Part shown: piece by piece, positions 29,646 through 36,617 of the stretch
How positions within the stretch are numbered: position 1 is the stretch's first letter
Layout: every line of letters begins with the position of its first letter
From: Gemmatimonadales bacterium UBA7889
GTDB taxonomy: Bacteria > Gemmatimonadota > Gemmatimonadetes > Longimicrobiales > Gaopeijiaceae
DNA length: 36,617 nucleotides
Direction of reading: 5' to 3'
NCBI GenBank assembly: GCA_002501085.1
Contig: DLRL01000048.1
Coordinates: forward strand, 10,328-46,944
Program-made: the position numbers and the translations under genes
Notes under the pieces: model-generated
What the model saw: only the letters and a program-made list of their open reading frames with translations
Databases searched by the model: none
What the model was told of the DNA's origin: nothing

Positions 29646-31331
29646 ATGCCGACAGCCCCTCACCATGTAAGCACTCCTGTCAAATTACTTAATGTACAGC
29701 CTGCTCTCCCGGGTGAGCGCTTTCTGGTCGCTGAGCCACCGGACTCGGAGGCGGTGCCGATGGATGTGGTCTTTGTGGGTGGAGGACCAGCTGGTCTTGC
29801 AGGGGCTATAGAGCTGGCTCGGCTCGTTCAGCGTGATCGTGAAACTGGTGGCACCCTCGGTGAACTCGAGATAGGTGTCCTGGAGAAGGCAAGTCAACTT
29901 GGCGAGCACAATCTCTCCGGCGCAGTTGTGAATCCGAGTGCTTTTCATGAACTATTTCCTGAGCTCTCGATTGATGATTTTCCGCTGCGTCGGCCTGTTG
30001 GTAAAGAGTCTGTATATCTGCTTAAGCAATCAGCCTCTATCCCGGTTCCAGTACCGCCCACCATGAAGAACCACGGGAACTATCTAGCCTCCATTTGTGA
30101 GATTGTCCGTTGGCTTGGAGCTAAGGCTGAGGAGTATGGTGTCAATGTATTCCCAGGGTTTCCGGTTGATTCGCTGCTCACCGATGGGGGCAGGGTCGTT
30201 GGGGTTCGTACGACTCCTGCTGGATTGGGACGAGATGGGAAACCTGGTGGTCCTGAAGCAATGCCAGCTATGGATCTAAGTGCAAAGGTTACTGTTCTGG
30301 CAGAGGGGACACGGGGCCCGCTTTCGCAGGCCTGGCTCAGGTGGCAGGGTATTACATCGGAGAACCCACAGATTTTTGCACTTGGCGTGAAGGAACTGTG
30401 GAAGGTCAAAACCCCACTCGATCGTGTGGTGCATACGATGGGATGGCCGCTATCTACCAAGACGTTTGGGGGCAGCTTCATGTATCCCCTGGCGGATGAT
30501 CTCATCGCTCTTGGACTTGTTGTAGGTCTGGATTATCCGGATGCGCGCTTTGATGTGCATGAGGCGCTTCAGCGAATGAAGATGCACCCTCTTTTTCAGC
30601 GATATCTTGTGGGTGGTGAAATGATGGAATGGGGTGCCAAGACAATTCCGGAGGGAGGGTATTACTCAGTGCCTTCCAGGCGTCATGGAGATGGCTTGTG
30701 TATTGTGGGAGACTCTGCCGGGTACGTTGAGGTGTCCTCGCTCAAGGGCATCCACTATGCCATGCACTCAGGGATCCTGGCTGCTCGGCAAATCTTCGAG
30801 GCCCTTAAGCTGGGTGACACATCAGAAGCAGCTCTCTCTGGTTACTCATCCGCAGTCGATTCTAGCGTAATCATGAGAGATTTGAGGAAGCGTCGTAATA
30901 TGAGACTTGCGTTCAAGGATGGGCTGTTTACTGGAGGATTGAGGGCCACCCTGATGACGCTGACAGGAGGGGCCATTCCGAGTGGCAAGATTACGATTGA
31001 GGAAGACGCAGCGAAGATCCGTCAGCTTGGAGAGGTACAGGGGCAATTCAGGCCTGATGGGGATCTGACATTTTCAAAGGCTGATGCGGTCTACAAGTCT
31101 GGGAATCAAACCCGTGACGACATTCCGCAACATCTCATTGTTGGGGAGGATATTCCTCCTGAGGTGGCAGAGATGCTCGTGCATATGTGTCCGGCAGGAG
31201 TATACGAGCGTGATGGGACAGAGCTAATTGTTAACGCTCCAAACTGTATTGACTGTAAGGCAACGGATGTAGTCGGCCCGCGGTGGACGCCCCGAGAAGG
31301 TGGCAGCGGTCCAGCTTATCGACAGATGTAA
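29646..31331 (+). CDS. Electron transfer flavoprotein:ubiquinone oxidoreductase (ETF-QO)
   Basis: A 561-residue membrane-surface flavoprotein that passes electrons from electron transfer flavoprotein (fatty acid and amino acid oxidation) to quinone. Visible are the FAD-binding VFVGGGPAGLAGAIELARL, GEHNLSGAVVNP, and the family C-terminus ending in a ferredoxin-like stretch with CPAGVYE, NCIDCKATD and GGSGPAY. In the human enzyme the cluster has four Cys; here the third of CxxCxxC is Thr (C-I-D-C-K-A-T). ATG 29646 is chosen, with GGAG five bases before it; the frame also opens at 29571. The quinone pool links it to the CydA-like and cox systems only indirectly. Confidence 0.93.
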   Translation: MPTAPHHVSTPVKLLNVQPALPGERFLVAEPPDSEAVPMDVVFVGGGPAGLAGAIELARLVQRDRETGGTLGELEIGVLEKASQLGEHNLSGAVVNPSAFHELFPELSIDDFPLRRPVGKESVYLLKQSASIPVPVPPTMKNHGNYLASICEIVRWLGAKAEEYGVNVFPGFPVDSLLTDGGRVVGVRTTPAGLGRDGKPGGPEAMPAMDLSAKVTVLAEGTRGPLSQAWLRWQGITSENPQIFALGVKELWKVKTPLDRVVHTMGWPLSTKTFGGSFMYPLADDLIALGLVVGLDYPDARFDVHEALQRMKMHPLFQRYLVGGEMMEWGAKTIPEGGYYSVPSRRHGDGLCIVGDSAGYVEVSSLKGIHYAMHSGILAARQIFEALKLGDTSEAALSGYSSAVDSSVIMRDLRKRRNMRLAFKDGLFTGGLRATLMTLTGGAIPSGKITIEEDAAKIRQLGEVQGQFRPDGDLTFSKADAVYKSGNQTRDDIPQHLIVGEDIPPEVAEMLVHMCPAGVYERDGTELIVNAPNCIDCKATDVVGPRWTPREGGSGPAYRQM

Positions 31332-31339
31332 CTAACTGG

Positions 31340-31357
31340 GCTGACTTATCGGTCAGC
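31340..31357. terminator. Possible bidirectional hairpin between convergent genes
   Basis: GCTGAC, a six-base loop, then GTCAGC: six base pairs just after the ETF-QO stop, overlapping the last codon of the opposite-strand lipoprotein gene. It has no T tract, so termination is uncertain. Confidence 0.3.
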
Positions 31358-31886
31358 GTCCAACATTTTCCGGTTCGATGACCCCGTCAGTTGGAAAACT
31401 AATGCTTCCTCCGAGCTGCAGGGTTAGGGGAGCGGTATCTACATAGTCAGCTGCCCGCATGATGCGCCCACCCTCTAACTCGATGATGGTTGCACCATTG
31501 AGTACGACCTCGCGACTAGTCACGAATGGAACTTGATCACCCATGGGTCTATTCTGGACAGCGGAAAAAACCCATTCCCCTACAGCCATGGTAGGGCCAG
31601 TGTTTATACGACCCATGTTCATATAGATATCGTCGCCCCACTCATGTGCGCTGGTTAAGTATCCAACAATCTCAACGATTCCCTGGTAGGTAAGCTGATT
31701 AGCGAAGTCATCGTATGTTGCTTCCGGCCAAAAAAGATCAGCAATCAGGGCGGTGTCCGCGCGTTCAACTGCAGTTGCCAACATCAAAATCTTGAGTTCA
31801 GACTCAGGTGCAGTGGTCGAGCTAGTGGAGGTTCCGGACGGCCCGCACGCCATGATCACCACCACTGATAGCGACACTATGCGCAT
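31353..31886 (-). CDS. NTF2-like/SnoaL-like lipoprotein
   Basis: A lipoprotein of 177 residues (starting at the second in-frame ATG, chosen because it gives a lipoprotein signal MRIVSLSVVVIMAC) with a Ser/Thr-rich linker and a cone-like NTF2-type domain: ATAVERADTALIADLFWPEATYDD and a final beta-rich tail. NTF2-like domains in bacteria are often small-ligand-binding or enzymatic (SnoaL), so function is open. A TTG at 31985 overlaps the Nudix stop with a strong GAGGAGG ahead and would add 33 residues; coupling by this start cannot be excluded. Confidence 0.65.
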   Translation of the reverse strand: MRIVSLSVVVIMACGPSGTSTSSTTAPESELKILMLATAVERADTALIADLFWPEATYDDFANQLTYQGIVEIVGYLTSAHEWGDDIYMNMGRINTGPTMAVGEWVFSAVQNRPMGDQVPFVTSREVVLNGATIIELEGGRIMRAADYVDTAPLTLQLGGSISFPTDGVIEPENVGR

Positions 31887-31981
31887 GATTATTTGTTTCC
31901 CGATACTAGTTGTTTGGAGCACGTCGGGTGATGCCCTGATCACACTTCCTGTTACAAGCCACTTGGGTGACCAAGAACTCT

Positions 31982-32839
31982 TCAAGATTCCTCCTCACCA
32001 ACCTGTAAGCGGATACCCTGCTCAGTAAGAACTAACTTGGGCATCAACGTTGGAATAGATGCACCTCCTATTCCTCGAAGGGCATCTCCGACAGTTGTAT
32101 AATCGGCAAGCCGTTGGAGTGTGTCTATCGTAGGAAAGATCATAGGCAGGGTCCCTCCCTGGTTGCGTGACAAGGCTTCTTTCGGGCTGAGCCAGAGTGC
32201 TTCCGTCATCTCTCGTGAATCAAAGATCGGTTCTGCATTTGCTTGAACACGTGCCGCAAAGAAACGTGTATCGAAGCGGCGGGGTTCTCGCTCTGGTGTA
32301 ATCCAATGCGCGAGGTATTCAATAGAGGATCCGTCGATACGACAGGACAGGTTTTCCAGAGCCTGATTGAAAGATACTGATCCCTCCATTAGACCATTTC
32401 TTAGAACTTCAACCTCGACATTTTCCGCTGCGGTAGGTGGAGCCTGAGCATTAGGCCCAACACCCACAAGAATCCCGGTCTCCTCAAACGCCTCACGCAA
32501 CGCAGCGATATAATACGCAATAGCTGGGGGGCTAGTACCTACAAGGCCGAGACGGGTTGCGGCAGTTTCAGTTGTCAGCCCGTCGACGCTTGCGAGTATC
32601 TGTTTTGTCCAGTCGGCTGGATCAACCCGCCCGCCTGGGAATACATAAGCGCCGGGCACAAAACTGGCGTTACGGTCTCGCTTCAACAGCAGAACTTCCA
32701 TCTGGGACGGCGAGTCCCTTAATAGAGCAATTGTTGCCGCTGGCTTTGCCGGCACGGGCGGATGGGAAGGGTGTTTGAGACTCTTCATGAATCTTTCGGG
32801 TAGATTCTCGAAAGGGATTAGGAAGCCTGAGTCGGTCAT
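31982..32839 (-). CDS. Nudix hydrolase
   Basis: A 285-residue hydrolase of nucleoside-diphosphate-linked compounds. The Nudix box is split: GGRVDPADW (69-77) is followed by ~35 residues before REAFEETGI (115-123), the longer form seen in CoA-type (NUDT7/NUDT19-like) enzymes. The Glu residues of REAFEE coordinate metal. N-terminus before ~residue 30 is polar. ATG at 32839 is used; Met18 could be an alternative. Substrate is unknown; a coenzyme A or ADP-sugar compound is possible. It is divergent from lon. Confidence 0.85.
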   Translation of the reverse strand: MTDSGFLIPFENLPERFMKSLKHPSHPPVPAKPAATIALLRDSPSQMEVLLLKRDRNASFVPGAYVFPGGRVDPADWTKQILASVDGLTTETAATRLGLVGTSPPAIAYYIAALREAFEETGILVGVGPNAQAPPTAAENVEVEVLRNGLMEGSVSFNQALENLSCRIDGSSIEYLAHWITPEREPRRFDTRFFAARVQANAEPIFDSREMTEALWLSPKEALSRNQGGTLPMIFPTIDTLQRLADYTTVGDALRGIGGASIPTLMPKLVLTEQGIRLQVGEEES

Positions 32840-33184
32840 TGGTATTCCAACTGAGCTAGCTCAATGTCGAATATAAAAAATCTCTCAACTACTCCACTTA
32901 TTCTTAGGATAACGCAGAGCTGGTGGCGCGATAAGGAAGAATATGTCAAGCTAATCGCCGCTACTTCCGTGAAAAAGTGGCACGGTGAAAATGAGTACGG
33001 CTGTCACAATGGCAGGTTTTCCTGCGTTCTGGGCACAGAAATGACTCTGATTTCTGGCAAGAAACATGCAATGACGTAGATAGGCCACTGAGAACAGCGA
33101 CCCACCATCGATTCCGGAGATAATTAGGTGACTGAGAAACAGCCGTCCGCATCAACAGATGAGAACGGAAACAGAGAGGACGTC
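32840..33184. other. Intergenic region between the Nudix gene and lon
   Basis: About 345 bases between divergent genes. It contains a perfect 12-base palindrome near the Nudix start (32852-32863) and, on the minus strand, a TATATT at 32870-32875 that could serve as its -10. I see no CIRCE element and no convincing -35/-10 pair for lon. A 71-codon + frame (32864-33079) has no SD or domain and is not called. Confidence 0.5.
32852..32863. promoter_or_regulatory. 12-base perfect palindrome near the Nudix gene start
   Basis: TGAGCTAGCTCA is its own reverse complement. It begins 13 bases upstream of the Nudix start codon and lies about where transcription would start from the TATATT on the minus strand. 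It might be an operator for a homodimeric regulator. Only one copy is seen in this gap. Confidence 0.3.
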
Positions 33185-35677
33185 ATGAGCGAGCGATTCA
33201 CACTCCCAGTACTTCCACTGCGAGATACAGTAGTGTATCCCGGTGTGGCAGTGCCTATCTCAGCTGGTCGACCTGGAACTGTTGAAGCGGTTCAGGAGGC
33301 GTTGGATGGTGATCGTCGCATGTTTGCTGTAGCGCAGAGAGACAACGTCGATGACCCACTTCCGGAATATCTCTATAGCGTAGGAACTGTGGTCCGGATC
33401 ATCCAAACACACAGGATGCGCGGAGGTATGCAGCTTCTGGTGCAAGGTGAGGGTAGAGCCCAGGCTTTGTCATATCATGATGAGGGACAGGCAATGCTGC
33501 ACGCCGTATTGCTCGAGATGGACAGACAGGAGCCTCAAAACCCGAGTGACCCAGCATTTCAGGCTCTAGACCGGGAGTTACGAGACCGGGCAGCAGAACT
33601 AGGTACTCGTAGAGGAGTGCCTGCCGAAGCACTAAACCAACTCATTCAGGGTGTCGATGAATCCGGGCCCTTTGCGGACCTCGTTGCTTTCTACCTTGAA
33701 CTTGATACTCCTGATAAACAAAAACTCCTGGAGACTCTAGCAGACGAAGAGCGAATGCGTGCCTGTCTCGTCGCGGTGGAGCGCGAGCTTGCACGGATTT
33801 CTGCGCAGGAGGAGATCCAGGCGCAGGTCCAGACTGAGTTAGGTGCACGGCAGAGAGAGATGCTGCTCAGGGAGCAGCTTAAGGCAATTCAAAAAGAGCT
33901 TGGAGACGAAGAGGAACGCGACGATATCGAAGAGATGCGGGACCGAATTGAGGAACTGGAACTCACTGAGGATCAGAGGCTAGAGATCAATCGGGAGCTA
34001 CGCAGACTGGAGCGAACAAGCCCGCAATCAGCAGAATATCAAGTGATCCGAACATTCCTTGAATGGATCACAGAACTACCTTGGAACGAGCGAACGGAAG
34101 AGAAGATTGATCTAGAAAAAGCCGAAACGATACTAGAAGAAGACCACTATGGGCTCGAAGACATCAAAGACCGAATCTTAGAGTTCTTGGCAGTTCGCAA
34201 ACTTCAGCTTGATCGAATGAGCGAAGAAGAGGCAGCACAAGAGACTGAAACTGATGAGGAGATGTCTGGGTCTGAGTCAGAAAATGAGGAAAGTGAATTA
34301 GCACCCGAAGAGGCTTTGTCCGGTCGTGGTCCGATTCTTCTCTTCGTTGGACCTCCAGGTGTCGGTAAGACATCAATTGCGCAATCGATCGCCAGGTCTC
34401 TGGGGCGAAACTACGTTCGGATTTCTTTGGGTGGTGCACGTGATGAAGCCGATATCAGAGGTCATCGACGGACCTACGTTGGGGCGATGCCGGGGCGAAT
34501 CGTCCAAGGCATGCGCCAGGCTAAAACGAAAAATCCGGTCTTCCTGCTTGATGAAGTTGATAAACTAGGCGTCTCATTTCAGGGGGATCCGAGTTCGGCG
34601 CTTCTAGAAGTACTCGACCCAGCACAGAATTCGACGTTTGTGGACCACTACCTTGGCATACCGTTTGACTTATCTGAAGTGCTGTTCATCGCTACCGCGA
34701 ACTATCTAGATCGGATACCCGGCCCGCTTCTCGATAGGATGGAAAGGGTGGATTTCTCCGGATATACAGAGGCGGAGAAGCTTGAGATCGGGAAACGTTA
34801 TCTCCTTCCGCGACAGTTGAAGGAGAATGGGCTTCACGAGCAAGAGCTTAAGATGGGGGATGATGCTCTTCTCGCCATTATTCAGAAATACACGCGTGAG
34901 GCAGGGGTTCGGCAGCTTGAACGTGAGGTTGGGAAGTTTGCTCGCAAGGTCGCTAGAAGAATTGCAGCCGATAAGATCGAGGAACTCCAAGCCACAGAGG
35001 TGGACGTTCGCGAGTTGCTCGGTCGCCCAAGGGTACATCCGGAGCAAATGGCTGCAGAAGACACCGTTGGTGTAGCGACGGGAATGTTTTACACCCCTAT
35101 GGGTGGTGACATCATGTTTGTCGAAGCGAGCGTCATGCCCGGCGAAAGCAGCTTAGTGCTCACTGGGCAACTCGGCGATGTGATGAAGGAGTCCGGTCGT
35201 GCAGCCCTTTCTTACGCAAAAGCACATTGGAAAGAATTAGGAATAGCAGAAGACTCGCTGCAAGGGAAAGAGGTCCACATTCATGTGCCCGCTGGAGCGG
35301 TACCTAAGGATGGCCCCTCCGCTGGTATCACAATGGCGACGGCGCTGATTTCAGCGGTATCCGGGAAGAAGATTCGGAGTGATCTGGCGATGACGGGTGA
35401 ATTGACTCTAACTGGTCGCGTTCTTCCGATCGGGGGAGTGAAGGAAAAGGTATTGGGCGCGGTGCGCGCTGGAATCAACCAAATCATCGTGCCGATAGAG
35501 AATGAAGCTGATCTTGAGGATATCCCAGAGGATCTGCGCAGTTCACTAACCTTCCATTTTGCATCAACCTTGGATGATGTTGTGAAGATTGCCCTTACCG
35601 AACGGAAGAAGCGGAAGAGAAAAAGGGCACCAGCCAAGAGGAGGCGGTCAGTAAAAGCTTCAACCGCTACGGCTTAG
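33185..35677 (+). CDS. lon: ATP-dependent protease Lon (LonA)
   Basis: An 830-residue LonA protease. It has the LON N-terminal domain (LPVLPLRDTVVYPG), Walker A GPPGVGKTS, Walker B VFLLDEVDKL, and the protease dyad Ser in KDGPSAGI and Lys in GGVKEKVLGA. ATG 33185 has GAGAGGA four bases before it; the GTG at 33128 would add 19 polar residues and has a weaker SD. Compared with E. coli Lon (784 residues) it carries an acidic, Ser/Glu-rich insert of about 35 residues just before Walker A (34215-34320) and a strongly basic C-terminal tail (35601-35674, Lys/Arg-rich). Both are likely species-specific. Confidence 0.97.
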   Translation: MSERFTLPVLPLRDTVVYPGVAVPISAGRPGTVEAVQEALDGDRRMFAVAQRDNVDDPLPEYLYSVGTVVRIIQTHRMRGGMQLLVQGEGRAQALSYHDEGQAMLHAVLLEMDRQEPQNPSDPAFQALDRELRDRAAELGTRRGVPAEALNQLIQGVDESGPFADLVAFYLELDTPDKQKLLETLADEERMRACLVAVERELARISAQEEIQAQVQTELGARQREMLLREQLKAIQKELGDEEERDDIEEMRDRIEELELTEDQRLEINRELRRLERTSPQSAEYQVIRTFLEWITELPWNERTEEKIDLEKAETILEEDHYGLEDIKDRILEFLAVRKLQLDRMSEEEAAQETETDEEMSGSESENEESELAPEEALSGRGPILLFVGPPGVGKTSIAQSIARSLGRNYVRISLGGARDEADIRGHRRTYVGAMPGRIVQGMRQAKTKNPVFLLDEVDKLGVSFQGDPSSALLEVLDPAQNSTFVDHYLGIPFDLSEVLFIATANYLDRIPGPLLDRMERVDFSGYTEAEKLEIGKRYLLPRQLKENGLHEQELKMGDDALLAIIQKYTREAGVRQLEREVGKFARKVARRIAADKIEELQATEVDVRELLGRPRVHPEQMAAEDTVGVATGMFYTPMGGDIMFVEASVMPGESSLVLTGQLGDVMKESGRAALSYAKAHWKELGIAEDSLQGKEVHIHVPAGAVPKDGPSAGITMATALISAVSGKKIRSDLAMTGELTLTGRVLPIGGVKEKVLGAVRAGINQIIVPIENEADLEDIPEDLRSSLTFHFASTLDDVVKIALTERKKRKRKRAPAKRRRSVKASTATA

Positions 35678-35706
35678 ACATGGAGTTTTTGACAAGCCAC
35701 TCCGAA

Positions 35707-36617
35707 TTACTCGATGCGGATTGTCCCAGGTTGTCCTGGAACGACCTTCCCGATCACGAATGCTGAAGGGATCTCACCTTTCAAGCCTTTGAGAAGCGCA
35801 GTCAAACGATCTGGCGGTACGCACATTAGTAGGCCGCCAGAGGTTTGGGCGTCGACCATAAGGGTACGACTGACCTCATCAATGGAGTCAGCAAAGTCGA
35901 GGTCTGGGGCCAGGTCTTCAAGATTTCTGCGTGTACCTCCGGGGATATGACCAGCTTCAGCGAGTTCCCGCGCACCGGGGAGGATGGGTATGCTGGCGGC
36001 CTGCAGGGTGGCTGAGGTAGCTGATGCGCTCATCATCCCTCTGAGATGGCCGAGCAATCCGAAACCTGTGATATCTGTAGCTGCTTTGACTCCAACAGAG
36101 ACCATCGTTTCTGCTGCACTCTGGTTTAATGTGGTCATCACCTGAACGGCTGTGGCGATCACGTCCTCGTCAGCCTCACCCTTTTTTAGAGCGGTAGCGA
36201 TCACACCTGACCCAAGTGGTTTCGTGAGGACTAACACATCCCCTACCTGAGCTCCCGAGTTTGTTACCATCCTGTCTGGATGGACTTCACCGATAGCGAC
36301 AAGTCCGTATTTGGGTTCTTTATCGTCAATCGAATGACCACCTAATGTTGGTATGCCTATTGCTCGGGTCACGTCGCTTCCACCCCTCAGGATCTCGTCG
36401 AGAATCCCGTCCCCTAAAAGTGTGCGGGGGAACCCTACCAGATTCAGCACAAATAAGGGGCGTGCCCCCATCGCGTATATATCTGAGAGCGCGTTAGTCG
36501 CGCTTATGCGGCCGAAGTCGTAGGGGTCGTCAACAATGGGTGTGAAGAAATCCGCGGTTACAACCAGTGCCCGGTCGTCGGCGATACGGTACACGGCCGC
36601 ATCATCCCCCGTCGTAT
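35707..36617 (-). CDS. selD: Selenide, water dikinase, N-terminally truncated
   Basis: The C-terminal ~303 residues of selenophosphate synthetase, which makes the selenium donor for selenocysteine tRNA and 2-selenouridine. On the minus strand the frame stays open to the window edge and reads GDDAAVYRI there, so the start lies beyond base 36617. Motifs include VVTADFFTPIVDDPYDFGRI, DIYAMGARPL, GGHSI, TDITGFGLLGH and TSGGLL. The N-terminal catalytic Cys/Sec loop is not visible. It is convergent with lon, 29 bases apart. No selA/selB or tRNA-Sec is in the window. Confidence 0.95.
   Translation of the reverse strand, partial: TTGDDAAVYRIADDRALVVTADFFTPIVDDPYDFGRISATNALSDIYAMGARPLFVLNLVGFPRTLLGDGILDEILRGGSDVTRAIGIPTLGGHSIDDKEPKYGLVAIGEVHPDRMVTNSGAQVGDVLVLTKPLGSGVIATALKKGEADEDVIATAVQVMTTLNQSAAETMVSVGVKAATDITGFGLLGHLRGMMSASATSATLQAASIPILPGARELAEAGHIPGGTRRNLEDLAPDLDFADSIDEVSRTLMVDAQTSGGLLMCVPPDRLTALLKGLKGEIPSAFVIGKVVPGQPGTIRIE

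Noticed and set aside
32840..32865. tRNA D-arm-like sequence (TAGCTCAGTTGG) on the minus strand near the Nudix start
   Set aside because: The rest of a tRNA does not fold: no matching 3' half of the D stem (GAGC expected), no convincing anticodon or acceptor stems, and the would-be T arm (TTTCGAGAATC) lies inside the Nudix coding sequence.
32864..33079. 71-codon + strand frame between the Nudix gene and lon
   Set aside because: No ribosome binding site at the start, no domain, and composition like non-coding spacer.
35678..35706. Weak GGAGT/ACTCC inverted repeat between lon and selD
   Set aside because: Five base pairs with a 12-base loop and no T tract after it; not a credible terminator.
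1..36617. CRISPR array, insertion sequence, prophage or rRNA genes
   Set aside because: No direct-repeat arrays, transposase, integrase or phage structural genes, and no rRNA-like sequence were seen.

Overview
The window looks like part of the chromosome of an aerobic, Gram-negative-type bacterium. It carries many lipoproteins and membrane cytochromes, has moderate GC (roughly mid-50s per cent by eye), and uses GTG starts and overlapping stop/start codons freely. The gene mix (PCP_red-domain proteins, a CydA-like protein without CydB, an ABC-2 transporter, cytochromes c, an aa3-type oxidase) resembles uncultured Gemmatimonadota or neighbouring phyla. That placement is an impression, not a proof. 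Nothing looks like phage, an insertion sequence, CRISPR, rRNA or tRNA; this is a dense core/respiratory region.

Region 1 (1-6643, all +): the 3' part of protoporphyrinogen oxidase, then hemL, two small membrane proteins, a small ferredoxin, an Mrp-like P-loop ATPase without its usual CxxC, a zinc-ribbon protein ending in a PCP_red-like domain, and an ABC-2 ATPase/permease pair. Most of these genes overlap by 1-4 bases, so they are probably translated together. The theme is haem and Fe-S supply.

Region 2 (6644-15941, +): after a 433-base gap with a near-consensus sigma-70 promoter comes a giant universal-stress (Usp) protein with two PCP_red-like segments, then a NirJ/AhbD-like radical SAM/SPASM enzyme with a C-terminal PCP_red-like domain, then a CydA-like cytochrome. 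No cydB follows. In its place are a dihaem cytochrome c, a membrane-anchored monohaem cytochrome c, and a dihaem cytochrome c fused to an ethylbenzene-dehydrogenase-type haem-binding domain. The CydA-like protein keeps candidate haem-ligand histidines but lacks the quinol-site signature and two glutamates of E. coli CydA. This is the best candidate for an undescribed system: a cytochrome c-linked bd-like complex with its own PCP_red-marked maturation proteins.

Region 3 (15955-22767, +): a cupredoxin lipoprotein, cytochrome c oxidase subunits II, I, III and IV, a two-helix protein, a membrane-anchored HmuY-like protein, a Sco copper chaperone and CtaG. Together they make and feed an A1-type haem-copper oxidase.

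Region 4 (22779-36617, mixed strands): a class V aminotransferase, a DUF192 lipoprotein, a Trm112-like protein overlapping a dihaem c4-like cytochrome, and an AAA+ ATPase plus VWA protein pair (both -) with mutY (+) between them. Then come an ETF:ubiquinone oxidoreductase with an altered Fe-S motif, an NTF2-like lipoprotein, a Nudix hydrolase, Lon protease and the truncated 3' part of selD.
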